DNA from: Deltaproteobacteria bacterium
GTDB lineage: Bacteria; Desulfobacterota; Desulfomonilia; UBA1062
Length of the DNA stretch: 64,000 bases
Reading direction: 5' to 3'
Assembly: GCA_029547185.1 (NCBI GenBank)
Contig: JAKPPU010000200.1
Span: forward strand, 1 to 64,000
The translations under genes and the position numbers were made by a program. Below, in pieces: positions 44,829-52,932 of the stretch; position 1 is the first letter of the stretch, and each line of letters starts with the position of its first letter. The notes beneath the pieces are model-generated. The model did no database searches. It worked only from the letters and a program-made list of their open reading frames with translations, and was not told where the DNA came from.

Positions 44829-45722
44829 ATGCATATGCCGGAGCAATTGGTGATCAGGCCCCCGAGCGAGGCGAAAAGCCTGCTCGTGCGCGTGGTGCGC
44901 GGGTGCAACTGGAACCGCTGCAACTTCTGCGGCATCTATGACCTCTTCGGGACTCCCTACTCAACGAGGGAAAAGGACGAGGTCATCAGGGACATCGACG
45001 CGCTCTACGAGATGTACGGCGATATCTTCAGGACTGCGTTCCTGGGCGATGCCAACCCTCTCGACCTCGATGCCGGATTCCTCGCGGATGTGCTCCGGCA
45101 CCTGCGCCGGAAATTCCCCCGGCTCGAGCGCGTGACCGCTTATGGCAGGGCATCGAGCCTGTCGAGGAAGACGGCCGAGGAGCTCTCCCTGATCCATGAA
45201 GCCGGGCTCGACCGTGTCCATGTGGGGCTCGAGAGCGGATCGAACAGGGTGCTCAAATTCCAGATGAAGGGAACGAGCCACAGGCAGCTCATCGATGCCG
45301 GGAAGAAGGCCATGGCTTCAGGCATGGAGCTCAGCTACTACTTTCTCCTGGGCCTGGGCGGACAGGACCTGTGGGAGGAGCACGTCAACGAATCGGCGGC
45401 TGTCTTCAATGAGGTCAAGCCGCACTTCATCAGGGTGAGAAGGCTCTTCATCCATCCCCTGTCCCGGCTTTCCGGAAAGATACAGGCAGGTGAGTTCAGG
45501 GAGCAGACTCCGGAAGGCACGGTCAGGGAGCTTCGAGGGCTCATTGCCGGGCTCGACAGCGAAGGCACGACCTTTACCTGCGACCATGCGAACAACTACC
45601 TCCAGGTCCACGGGCGCCTCAATGCCGACAAATCGAGAATGCTCGAATTCATCGACTCATTCCTCGGCCTGCCGGAAGGCGAGAGGATCGCCTACTACAG
45701 ATCGATTCCCTCGGTGATCTAA
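44829..45722 (+). CDS. Radical SAM protein, CX4CX2C type (copy 2)
   Basis: 297 residues. The [4Fe-4S] motif is CNWNRCNFC (CX4CX2C), followed by GIYDLFGTPYS, FLGDANPLDLD, VTAYGRASSL, VHVGLESGSN and YFLLGLGGQ. It is a paralogue of the protein at 32492-33370; both start with RPPSE(A/G)(K/R)SL and end with a HANNYLQVHGRLNADK or similar segment that may bind substrate. The start (ATG CAT ATG) has no ribosome-binding site and coincides with the predicted transcription start. A second in-frame ATG at 44835 is an alternative. The reaction is unknown. Confidence 0.82.
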   Translation: MHMPEQLVIRPPSEAKSLLVRVVRGCNWNRCNFCGIYDLFGTPYSTREKDEVIRDIDALYEMYGDIFRTAFLGDANPLDLDAGFLADVLRHLRRKFPRLERVTAYGRASSLSRKTAEELSLIHEAGLDRVHVGLESGSNRVLKFQMKGTSHRQLIDAGKKAMASGMELSYYFLLGLGGQDLWEEHVNESAAVFNEVKPHFIRVRRLFIHPLSRLSGKIQAGEFREQTPEGTVRELRGLIAGLDSEGTTFTCDHANNYLQVHGRLNADKSRMLEFIDSFLGLPEGERIAYYRSIPSVI

Positions 45723-45770
45723 TCGCTCATAAGGAAAAACCGGCAGAAGCTGGATGGATCGCCGCAGAAA

Positions 45771-45787
45771 TGGCTTCCCGCCTGCAT
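45771..45787 (+). promoter_or_regulatory. Weak sigma-54-like site upstream of the transporter operon
   Basis: TGGCTTCCCGCCTGCAT keeps the GG-N10-GC spacing and a CTGCA -12 box, but the -24 box is TGGCTT rather than TGGCAC. It lies about 290 bp before the transporter operon and 60 bp before a sigma-70-like pair. It may be fortuitous. Confidence 0.25.
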
Positions 45788-45813
45788 CATTTTCTATGAG
45801 ACCAACTTTTTGC

Positions 45814-45841
45814 TTGACTCATCTGCCGTTCTTCCTTTAAA
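45814..45841 (+). promoter_or_regulatory. Candidate sigma-70 promoter of the transporter-operon leader
   Basis: TTGACT (45814-45819), a 16-bp spacer and TTTAAA (45836-45841). A start near 45848 would produce a leader of about 150 nt to the terminator at 45950-45996 and about 215 nt to the operon's first ATG at 46065. Confidence 0.45.
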
Positions 45842-45897
45842 CTCCCGTTTCTATGGCTAACATGCCCACATCATCCATCAGCTTCTTTTTCTTTTTT

Positions 45898-45919
45898 GAT
45901 TAGGTCTGCCTGCGTAATC
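45898..45919 (+). promoter_or_regulatory. Hairpin presenting an antiterminator sequence
   Basis: GATTA (45898-45902) and TAATC (45915-45919) form a 5-bp stem whose 12-nt loop is GGTCTGCCTGCG (45903-45914). That loop is complementary, with a single G-U pair, to CGCAGGTAGACC (45958-45969), which is the 5' arm of the terminator downstream. The two pairings exclude each other, the hallmark of an attenuator or riboswitch expression platform. Confidence 0.5.
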
Positions 45920-45949
45920 GCTTTTTAAGATCTGATCAAAGAGAAGAGG

Positions 45950-45996
45950 AAAAAAGCCGCAGGTAGACCGGAACCTGTCTACCTGCGGCTTTTTTT
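45950..45996 (+). terminator. Strong Rho-independent terminator before the transporter operon
   Basis: AAAAAAGCCGCAGGTAGAC (45950-45968) pairs perfectly with GTCTACCTGCGGCTTTTTT (45977-45995) around an 8-nt loop and is followed by T's. It is the strongest terminator in the window and works formally on both strands. It lies 228 bp after the radical SAM stop and only 68 bp before the operon's start codon, with no obvious promoter in between. It therefore either ends a short RNA or acts as a conditional leader terminator. Confidence 0.85.
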
Positions 45997-46064
45997 ATGC
46001 ACAGTGCATGGAGAACAAGGGAAGGTGCATGAGAATGCTAATAGATCAAAAAGGGGGGAATGTC

Positions 46065-47279
46065 ATGACGAGAGTATGGAGGGTTTCAGCCTTAGCGGGG
46101 TTGATCGGTGCGGTCCTCTTCGCGCTTGCGCCGGTCACGGCATGCGCAGAGAACATCAAGGTGGGGGCAGCCATGAACCTGACCGGCCCGGCGTCGACCT
46201 GGGGTCAGTACCACGCCAAAGGCCAGCAGGACTATTTCCGATACGTCAACGAGGTCAAAGGCGGGGTCAAGGGCAAGAAGATAACCATGATCACCGTCGA
46301 TACCGCCTACAAGGCCCCCGAGGCCGTTGCCGCGGTCCGGAAGTTCGCCATGCAGGACAGGGTGAACATGATCGCCACCTGGAGCGCAGGCGAGGGCATC
46401 CAGGCGAAGCCTCTCCTGCAGCAGTTCAAGATCCCGGCCATCAACTACTCGACCGCCTGGGAGATCCTTCAGCCGCCGGTCGACTACATGTACCTGCCGT
46501 TCGGCAGCTACAAGCTCGACTGCTATGCCGTGCTCGACTACATCACGGCGGTCCATAAGGGGCCGGGCGCACCCAAGGTGGGGCTGCTCACCTACAACAA
46601 TCCCTTCGGCCGCTCCATCCACGCCCCGAGCAAGGAGTATGCTGCGAAAAAGAAGATCGCCATCGTCTCCATCGAGGAGTTCCCTCCCCAGACGGTCGAC
46701 CTCACCACCGAGCTGCTCCGCCTCAGGCAGAAGGGCGCCCAGTACGTGTTCATCCAGATGCTGCCCGCCGCCATCATCAGCACCTTGAAGAGCGCGGACC
46801 GCATCGGCTACAACCCGATGTTCATCGGCACCTGGACCTCGACCGATCCCGACTTCTTCAAGAACGGCAAGGGCCTCATCCGCGACCGGGTAAAGATGCA
46901 GTTCTGCGGCGGATTGCCAACGGACAAGACCCCCGGCATCAGGCTCATGGAAGATCTCTGGAAACGCTATAAAACCGTCAGCTCCTTCGACACCGCCTAC
47001 TGGGAAGGCGTGGTCGTGGGCATGATCATGGAGCGGGCCTTCCTGAGGTCGCTGGAAAGGTTCGGCAACTTAAGCCCCGAGAACGTCAACAAGGCCATGG
47101 AGACCTTCAAAAACGAGGATTTCGGAGGGCTCGTCCCGAACGTCACCTATACGAAGACCGACCACGGCGCATCCTTCAAGGCGAGGATCGTCCAGATCCA
47201 TGAGAACGGAACGTTCACCCCGCTCACAAACTTCTTCACCCCCGGCAAAGACAGGATCACCCTGCTGAAGGTGAAATAA
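46065..47279 (+). CDS. Branched-chain-type ABC transporter substrate-binding protein
   Basis: 404 residues from the ATG at 46065 after a GGGGGG tract. A signal peptide (MTRVWRVSALAGLIGAVLFA) ends at TACAEN, so the protein is periplasmic. The mature part has the type-I periplasmic-binding (LivK/AmiC) pattern: IKVGAAMNLTGPASTWGQ, GKKITMITVDTAYKAPEAVA, then WSAGEGIQAKPLLQQFKIP. Homologues bind branched amino acids, but many in anaerobes bind aromatic or fatty acids. The two CoA-ligase genes in the operon point to a carboxylic acid as ligand here. It heads a seven-gene operon. Confidence 0.9.
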   Translation: MTRVWRVSALAGLIGAVLFALAPVTACAENIKVGAAMNLTGPASTWGQYHAKGQQDYFRYVNEVKGGVKGKKITMITVDTAYKAPEAVAAVRKFAMQDRVNMIATWSAGEGIQAKPLLQQFKIPAINYSTAWEILQPPVDYMYLPFGSYKLDCYAVLDYITAVHKGPGAPKVGLLTYNNPFGRSIHAPSKEYAAKKKIAIVSIEEFPPQTVDLTTELLRLRQKGAQYVFIQMLPAAIISTLKSADRIGYNPMFIGTWTSTDPDFFKNGKGLIRDRVKMQFCGGLPTDKTPGIRLMEDLWKRYKTVSSFDTAYWEGVVVGMIMERAFLRSLERFGNLSPENVNKAMETFKNEDFGGLVPNVTYTKTDHGASFKARIVQIHENGTFTPLTNFFTPGKDRITLLKVK

Positions 47280-47296
47280 AGAGAAAAGGCAGCACC

Positions 47297-48169
47297 GTGA
47301 GGGCATTCAGAGGACAACCACGAATATTCTCCGCCGAGAAGATGGCGCAGAGACGGGCCGAGCTCGAGGTGCGCGGCCTGTCTCTGTCCTTCGGCGGCAT
47401 CCACGCCATCAGGAACATCGACTTGCATGTCCATACCGGAGAGCTCATGGCCGTGATCGGACCGAACGGCGCCGGCAAGACGAGCCTCCTCAATTGCATT
47501 ACCGGCTTCTACAAGGCCACGCAAGGCAGCATCATCTTCAACGGCAAAGACATCACCCGGTTGCACACGCACAAGCTCACCTCGCTGGGCATCGGCCGGA
47601 CCTTCCAGAACATCGAGCTCTTCCCGGGCATGACCGTTCTCCAGAACATGCTTCTCGCCCGCCATACGCGCTCGTCATACAATTTCGGCCTGGCATGCCT
47701 GTATGCCCCCTCGGTGAAGCGGGAAGAGGTGCGCCATCACGAGATCCTCGAGGAGATCATCGACTTTCTCGAGATGCAGTCCATCCGCAAGGAGCTCGTG
47801 GGCTCGCTGCCCTACGGCATGCGCAAGCGGGTGGAGCTCGGCCGTGCGCTCGCCTCCGAGCCGAGCCTGCTCGTGCTCGACGAGCCTTTTGCCGGCATGA
47901 CCCTCGAGGAAAAGGAGGACATGGTGCGGTTTCTCCTCGAGCTCCACGACGGCTGGGGCCAGACCATGATCCTCGTGGAGCACGACATGTCCATCGTCAT
48001 GAGCATCTCCGAGCGCATCATCGTGCTCAACTTCGGCGAAAAGCTCGCCGAAGGCTCGCCCCGGGAGATCCAGGACCACCCCGAGGTCATAAAGGCTTAT
48101 CTCGGGGATACCACGGACCTCGGCCTGAACGGGGGCGAAGAGGCGGCAGAGGAGCGGGATCATGGGTAA
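47297..48169 (+). CDS. livG: ABC transporter ATP-binding protein, LivG type
   Basis: 290 residues; the GTG at 47297 or the ATG at 47342 may be the start. Walker A is GPNGAGKTS, the Q-loop lies in NIELFPGMTVLQNML, the degenerate signature is LPYGMRKRVELGRALA, Walker B is LLVLDEPFAGM and the switch His is in ILVEHDM. Replacement of LSGGQ by LPYG is usual in LivG-type subunits. The protein pairs with LivF to energise LivHM. It overlaps the following CoA-ligase gene by 8 bp. Confidence 0.93.
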   Translation: MRAFRGQPRIFSAEKMAQRRAELEVRGLSLSFGGIHAIRNIDLHVHTGELMAVIGPNGAGKTSLLNCITGFYKATQGSIIFNGKDITRLHTHKLTSLGIGRTFQNIELFPGMTVLQNMLLARHTRSSYNFGLACLYAPSVKREEVRHHEILEEIIDFLEMQSIRKELVGSLPYGMRKRVELGRALASEPSLLVLDEPFAGMTLEEKEDMVRFLLELHDGWGQTMILVEHDMSIVMSISERIIVLNFGEKLAEGSPREIQDHPEVIKAYLGDTTDLGLNGGEEAAEERDHG

Positions 48170-50102
48170 GGCGTCAATGAGAAAAGTCGCTGCAGACCTG
48201 CTCGAAGCCTTCGAGGGCTGCACCCTTCCCCAGGTCCTCCTCCGGCAGGCCGGGCTCTTCGGAAAAGAATACACGGCCATACGGGAAAAGGCCTACGGCG
48301 TCTGGCAGACGTATACCTGGGAAGATTATCTGAAGTACGCCAGGCTCACCGGCCTCGGCTTGAAAGCCCTCGGCCTCAAGCGCCACGACCACGTGGGGAT
48401 GATCGTGAACAACCATCCCGAGTGGCTCTTCTCCCAGATAGGGGCCCAGGCGTTCGGCGCGGTCACGCTCAATCTCTTTACCTCTGCCATCGCGAGCGAG
48501 CTCGCCTCTGCCTTGCACCGCATCCAGGCGAGCTTCGTCATCGTCCAGGACCAGGAGCAGGCGGACAAGATCCTCGAGCAGATCGGGAAGCTCCCCCATG
48601 TGAAGGCCCTCGTCTACATCGATCCGACCGGCATGAGGGAGTATGCGGACAACAAACTCCTCATCAGCTATAAAGAGTTGCTCGAGCTCGGAAAGAGGCA
48701 CGACGCGGAAAACCCGGCCCTGTTCGCCGAGGAGGTCGCCAAGGGAAAGCCGGACGAGACGGCCCACATGATCATGACTTCCGGTACGACCGGCATCTCG
48801 AAGCTCGCCATGCTCAACCACCGCAGCTATACGGCCATGGGCAGGAACTGGATCGAGGCGGCACCGGTGGGCATCGGCGCGAACTGGCTTTCGATGACGC
48901 CCCCTGCCTGGATCGTGGACCAGATGTGGGCCTTCGGCGTGGCGCTCATGGGCGGCATGACCATGAACTTCCCCGAGACGCCCGAGACCGTGACGGCGGA
49001 CTTCCGCGAGATCGGACCCGAGCTCCTCATCTCGTCGTCGAGGTTCTGGGAGGACCTCGCTTCGAAGATCCGGGTCAGGATCGACGACGCCGGGTTCATC
49101 AACCGCACGCTGTTCTCGCTGGCCGAGAGGATCGGCAGGGCGTGCATCGACAGGAAGGACAGCCTCGTTCCGATCCATTTGAGGCTCCTCCGCAGAATAA
49201 TGAAGCACCTCGTCTTCGACCCACTGCTCGATCGCGTGGGATGCTCGCGGTTCGTCTGCGCCTACACCGGAGGCCACCCCATAAGCCCGGACGTCATCCG
49301 GTTCTTCCGGGCCTGCGGCCTGAACCTGAAGCAGTGCTACGGCCTCACCGAGACCTGCGGCATCTTCCAGGTGCAGCCCGACGACGAGGTGAAGCCAGAG
49401 ACCGTGGGCAAGGCGCTGCCCAACACCGAGGTGAAGATCTCAACCGACCAGGAGGTCATGGTCCTCTCGCACTCGGTCTTTGCGGGGTACTACAACGACT
49501 ACGAATCCACGGAGGCCGCGTTCGACGACGGCTGGCTCCTCACCGGGGACGCCGGGTACTTCGACAACGACGGCCACCTCGTGATCATCGGGAGGAAGCA
49601 GGACATCATTCACGACAAGGAGGGCAACGCCTTCTCGCCCGATTTCATCGAGACGAGGCTCAAGTTCTCTCTCTACATCAAGGAGGCGGTCACCTTCGGC
49701 GAGGCCAGGCCCTTCATCACCGCGCTCATCAACATCGACCAAGGCAACGTGGGCAACTGGGCCGAGGCGCGCATGATCCCGTACACCACCTACACCGACC
49801 TCTCCCAGCAGAAAGGCGTCGAGGAGCTCATCCTCGAAGAGGTGAAAAAGGTCAACGAGCAGCTGCCTCTGCCCATGAAGATCAGGAAGTTCATCCTCCT
49901 CTACAAGCTCCTCGATGCGGACGACGAGGAGCTCACCCGGACCGGCAAGGTGAGGAGGCGCTTCGTGTACGGGCTCTACCTGCCCATGATAGAGGCCATG
50001 TACTCAGGTCTGCAGGAGCTTCCGGTCAAGGGCAAGGTGCGCTACCGGGACGGCCGCGAAGGCATGATCGAGACGGTCGCCCGGGTGATCACGGTGAACT
50101 GA
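48162..50102 (+). CDS. Long-chain-type acyl-CoA synthetase within the transporter operon
   Basis: 646 residues, class-I adenylate-forming enzyme of the FadD15/ACSBG-like size class. The ATP loop is MIMTSGTTGISKLAMLNH (about 203-220), then KQCYGLTETCG for the A5 motif and WLLTGDAGYFDNDGHL for A7. The C-terminal linker is GRKQDIIHDKEGN. It would trap an imported acid as its CoA thioester. Its location between livG and livH, overlapping livG, argues that uptake and activation are coupled. The predicted chain type (aromatic, branched or long) cannot be read directly. Confidence 0.9.
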   Translation: MGKASMRKVAADLLEAFEGCTLPQVLLRQAGLFGKEYTAIREKAYGVWQTYTWEDYLKYARLTGLGLKALGLKRHDHVGMIVNNHPEWLFSQIGAQAFGAVTLNLFTSAIASELASALHRIQASFVIVQDQEQADKILEQIGKLPHVKALVYIDPTGMREYADNKLLISYKELLELGKRHDAENPALFAEEVAKGKPDETAHMIMTSGTTGISKLAMLNHRSYTAMGRNWIEAAPVGIGANWLSMTPPAWIVDQMWAFGVALMGGMTMNFPETPETVTADFREIGPELLISSSRFWEDLASKIRVRIDDAGFINRTLFSLAERIGRACIDRKDSLVPIHLRLLRRIMKHLVFDPLLDRVGCSRFVCAYTGGHPISPDVIRFFRACGLNLKQCYGLTETCGIFQVQPDDEVKPETVGKALPNTEVKISTDQEVMVLSHSVFAGYYNDYESTEAAFDDGWLLTGDAGYFDNDGHLVIIGRKQDIIHDKEGNAFSPDFIETRLKFSLYIKEAVTFGEARPFITALINIDQGNVGNWAEARMIPYTTYTDLSQQKGVEELILEEVKKVNEQLPLPMKIRKFILLYKLLDADDEELTRTGKVRRRFVYGLYLPMIEAMYSGLQELPVKGKVRYRDGREGMIETVARVITVN

Positions 50103-50126
50103 TAAGGTATTTATAAAGGAGCATAT

Positions 50127-51005
50127 ATGGATTTCTTCCTGCAGCTGCTTATCAACGGACTGAGCGTGGGCCTGCTCTACGGGCTCTCGGCGCTCGGGTT
50201 CGTCATGATCTTCAAATCGTCCTCGGTGCTGAACTTCGCCCACGGCCAGCTCCTCGCCATCGGCGCCTTCTTCTTTCTCGTCCTCGTCTCCTGGCTCCAC
50301 ATCCCGGTGATCCTCGCCTTCCTCATCACGCTGGCAGGGAGCTTCGTCCTCGGGTTCGTGGTAGAGCGCATCTTCCTGCGGCCGCTCATCGGCGAGTCCC
50401 TCATCTTCGTCATCATGCTCACGGTGGGGCTCGCCTCGATGTTCAAGGGTCTGCTCCTGTTCTTCTTCGGCGGCAACCTCCAGACCTACCCCGACTTTCT
50501 GCCTGAAGCCCTCGCCATCCAGGCGGGCAACATCTATATCCCGCCGGTATACGTGGCGTCCTCGCTCATGGGCGGCGTTTTTCTGCTGCTGTTCGGCCTT
50601 TTCTTCAAATACTCTCCGCAGGGCATTTTCATGCGCTCGGTCGCGGACAACCAGACCGCTGCCATGTCGCTGGGCGTCCACGTAAAGAAGGTCTTCGCGC
50701 TCTCCTGGGCCATCGCGGCCCTCGTCGCGGCCATGAGCGGCATCGTGCTCGGCATCATCAACGGCATCAACGTCCACGAGATCTCCTCCATCGGCCTGAA
50801 AGTCTTCCCGGTGGTCATCCTGGGCGGACTCGACTCCATCGGCGGGGCCATCATCGGCGGCATCATCATCGGCCTTCTCGAAACCTTCACGAGCGGCTAC
50901 ATCTCACCCTCGCTTAGGGACGTGATCCCCTACATCGTGCTCGTCGTGATCCTCCTCATCAAGCCCTACGGCCTCTTCGGGCTCGTCGAGATCGAGAGGG
51001 TGTAG
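50127..51005 (+). CDS. livH: ABC transporter permease, LivH type
   Basis: 292 residues with about eight membrane helices. The family markers are GLSVGLLYGLSALGFVMIFK at the N-terminus, LNFAHGQLLAIGAFF, and the cytoplasmic loop that contacts the ATPase (MRSVADNQTAAMSLGVHV). GGLDSIGGAIIGGIIIGL near the C-terminus is also typical. It forms the translocation path together with LivM. The gene starts 24 bp after the ligase stop and livM starts 2 bp after it. Confidence 0.94.
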   Translation: MDFFLQLLINGLSVGLLYGLSALGFVMIFKSSSVLNFAHGQLLAIGAFFFLVLVSWLHIPVILAFLITLAGSFVLGFVVERIFLRPLIGESLIFVIMLTVGLASMFKGLLLFFFGGNLQTYPDFLPEALAIQAGNIYIPPVYVASSLMGGVFLLLFGLFFKYSPQGIFMRSVADNQTAAMSLGVHVKKVFALSWAIAALVAAMSGIVLGIINGINVHEISSIGLKVFPVVILGGLDSIGGAIIGGIIIGLLETFTSGYISPSLRDVIPYIVLVVILLIKPYGLFGLVEIERV

Positions 51006-51007
51006 CC

Positions 51008-52087
51008 ATGGCGATGAGGCGGCTTCACTTCCATCCCTGCGGCAACTACAAGGAGCACTACGCGCAGGAGCTCACGATCTTCGAGACCGACTTCGGGAGA
51101 ATGTGGGCGATCATCGGCATTGCCCTGCTCTTCGGCGTCGTTCCCTTCATCTCCTCGCCCTACCTGCTCTATGTCCTCAACATGACCGGCATCGCTGCCA
51201 TCGCCGCGCTGGGCCTGAACATCCTCATCGGGTTCACTGGTCAGATTTCGCTCGGCCACGGGGCATTCTTCGGCGTGGGGGCCTATGCGGGCGCCATCCT
51301 GGCGACCACCTGCGGCCTCCCCTTCTGGGCCTCGGTCCCTGCGGCCGGGCTCATCACCGCAGGCGTCGGCATGATCTTCGGCATCCCCTCGGGCAGGCTC
51401 AAAGGGCTCTACCTCACCATCGCAACGCTCGCAGGCCAGTTCATCATCGAATACATCCTCGTCCACTGGGAGAGCCTCACGAAGGGGACCATGGGCATCA
51501 TGCTGACGGAACCGGCAAGCCTGTTCGGCCTCGAGATCAATTCGGACACGCGCTTCTTCTATGTGATCTTCTTCTGCCTCGTCTGCGTCACCTTCATGGC
51601 GTCGAACCTCATGAGGACGCGATACGGCAGGGCCTTCATCGCCATCCGGGACAACGACCGGGCAGCCGAGGGCATGGGCATCCCCATCTTCTTCTACAAG
51701 CTCCTCTCCTTTGCGGTGAGCTCGTTCTATGCGGGCTTTGCAGGCGCTCTGTGGACGTACTACATGCGGAGCATCTCCACCGAGCCCTTCACCCTGAGCC
51801 TTTCGGTCGAGTACATCGCCATGGTCATCATCGGGGGCCTCGGCAGCATCCCGGGCTCCATCTTCGGGGCGGTCTTCATCACCGGTCTCAATGAAGGCCT
51901 GCGCTTCGTAACGGACGCCATGATGAACATGAGCGCGCTCAGCTCCTTCGGGCTCAACATGGCGAGCCTGCGCGAGTTCGCCTTCGGGCTGGCGATCGTC
52001 CTCTTCATCCTCTTCGAGCCCAAGGGCCTTGCTGAGCTCTGGCGGATCGTGCGCTCGTCCTTCAGACTCTGGCCCTTCTCCTACTAA
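51008..52087 (+). CDS. livM: ABC transporter permease, LivM type
   Basis: 359 residues. After a 30-residue cytoplasmic N-terminus come about nine helices. GLNILIGFTGQISLGHGAFF is the signature stretch of LivM. The ATPase-contacting loop is RYGRAFIAIRDNDRAAEGMG, and IIGGLGSIPGSIFGAVFI marks the C-terminal part. It is the second half of the translocation path with LivH. Spacing of 2 bp to livH and 12 bp to livF shows a single operon. Confidence 0.94.
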   Translation: MAMRRLHFHPCGNYKEHYAQELTIFETDFGRMWAIIGIALLFGVVPFISSPYLLYVLNMTGIAAIAALGLNILIGFTGQISLGHGAFFGVGAYAGAILATTCGLPFWASVPAAGLITAGVGMIFGIPSGRLKGLYLTIATLAGQFIIEYILVHWESLTKGTMGIMLTEPASLFGLEINSDTRFFYVIFFCLVCVTFMASNLMRTRYGRAFIAIRDNDRAAEGMGIPIFFYKLLSFAVSSFYAGFAGALWTYYMRSISTEPFTLSLSVEYIAMVIIGGLGSIPGSIFGAVFITGLNEGLRFVTDAMMNMSALSSFGLNMASLREFAFGLAIVLFILFEPKGLAELWRIVRSSFRLWPFSY

Positions 52088-52099
52088 AGGTGAGACGAT

Positions 52100-52912
52100 A
52101 TGGAAAACGACCAGAACGACATCCTGCTCCAGATCAACAACATATCCGTGGTGTATTCGGACGTGATCCAGGTTTTGAAGGGCGTGTCCCTGAAGGTCCC
52201 GCGGGGCCGGATCGTCTCGCTCCTCGGGAGCAACGGGGCGGGCAAGACCACCACCTTGAAGGCCATCTCCGGCCTCCTCAAGCCGGAAAACGGCAAGGTC
52301 ACGGACGGCGGCATCGTCTATGACGGTCAGAACATCCAGAACCTCTCGCCCGAGGACATCACGAGGCAGGGAATCATCCAGGTGCTCGAAGGCAGGCAGC
52401 CCTTCAAGTATCTCACCATCGAGGAAAACCTCAAGGTGGGCACGGCAACGCGCTGGACCAGGCCCTACAAGAAGGACCTCGAGCTCGTGTACCACTATTT
52501 CCCGGCCCTCACAAAGCGCCGCAAGACCCTCGCGGGCTACTGCAGCGGCGGCGAGATCCAGATGGCGGTCATGGGCAGGGCGCTCATGGCGCACCCCAAG
52601 CTGCTCCTCCTCGACGAGCCCTCGCTCGGTCTGGCACCGCTCGTGGTGCGCGAGATCTTCCGGATCATCAAGCGCATAAACGAGGAGCAGGGCACGACCA
52701 TCGTCCTCGTGGAGCAGAACGCGAACATGGCCCTTCAAATAGCCCAGTGGGGCTATGTCATGGAAAACGGGAAGATCATGATGGAGGGCGAGGCCGAGTC
52801 CCTGAAAGAGAACCCGGACGTGAAGGAGTTCTACCTGGGAGTGGGCACAGGCGGTGGAGCACGGTCATACCGCGACGTGAAATCGTACAAGCGCCGGAAG
52901 AGGTGGCTGTAG
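52100..52912 (+). CDS. livF: ABC transporter ATP-binding protein, LivF type
   Basis: 270 residues. Walker A is GSNGAGKTT (about 46-54), the signature is CSGGEIQMAVMGRALM, Walker B is LLLLDEPSLGLAP and the switch His position is LVEQNANMA (Gln, as usual for LivF). A C-terminal tail of about 30 residues (RSYRDVKSYKRRKRW) is longer and more basic than in E. coli LivF, as often seen in transporters paired with CoA ligases. It is the second ATPase of the transporter. Confidence 0.94.
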   Translation: MENDQNDILLQINNISVVYSDVIQVLKGVSLKVPRGRIVSLLGSNGAGKTTTLKAISGLLKPENGKVTDGGIVYDGQNIQNLSPEDITRQGIIQVLEGRQPFKYLTIEENLKVGTATRWTRPYKKDLELVYHYFPALTKRRKTLAGYCSGGEIQMAVMGRALMAHPKLLLLDEPSLGLAPLVVREIFRIIKRINEEQGTTIVLVEQNANMALQIAQWGYVMENGKIMMEGEAESLKENPDVKEFYLGVGTGGGARSYRDVKSYKRRKRWL

Positions 52913-52932
52913 GATATGAAGGGAGGAGAATG

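Noticed and set aside
45950-45996. A simple terminator of the upstream radical SAM gene
   Set aside because: It is 228 bp past that stop and only 68 bp before the transporter operon, and it has an upstream loop that can pair with its 5' arm. The simple reading is not excluded but explains less.
50966-52738. Minus-strand open frame of about 590 codons
   Set aside because: Antisense to livM and livF; highly charged and of low complexity, as complements of membrane and ATPase genes often are.
52747-52932. An N-terminal extension of the PaaK-like protein into livF
   Set aside because: The extension is out-of-frame livF sequence. A strong GGGAGGAG site precedes ATG 52930/52933, and similarity starts there.
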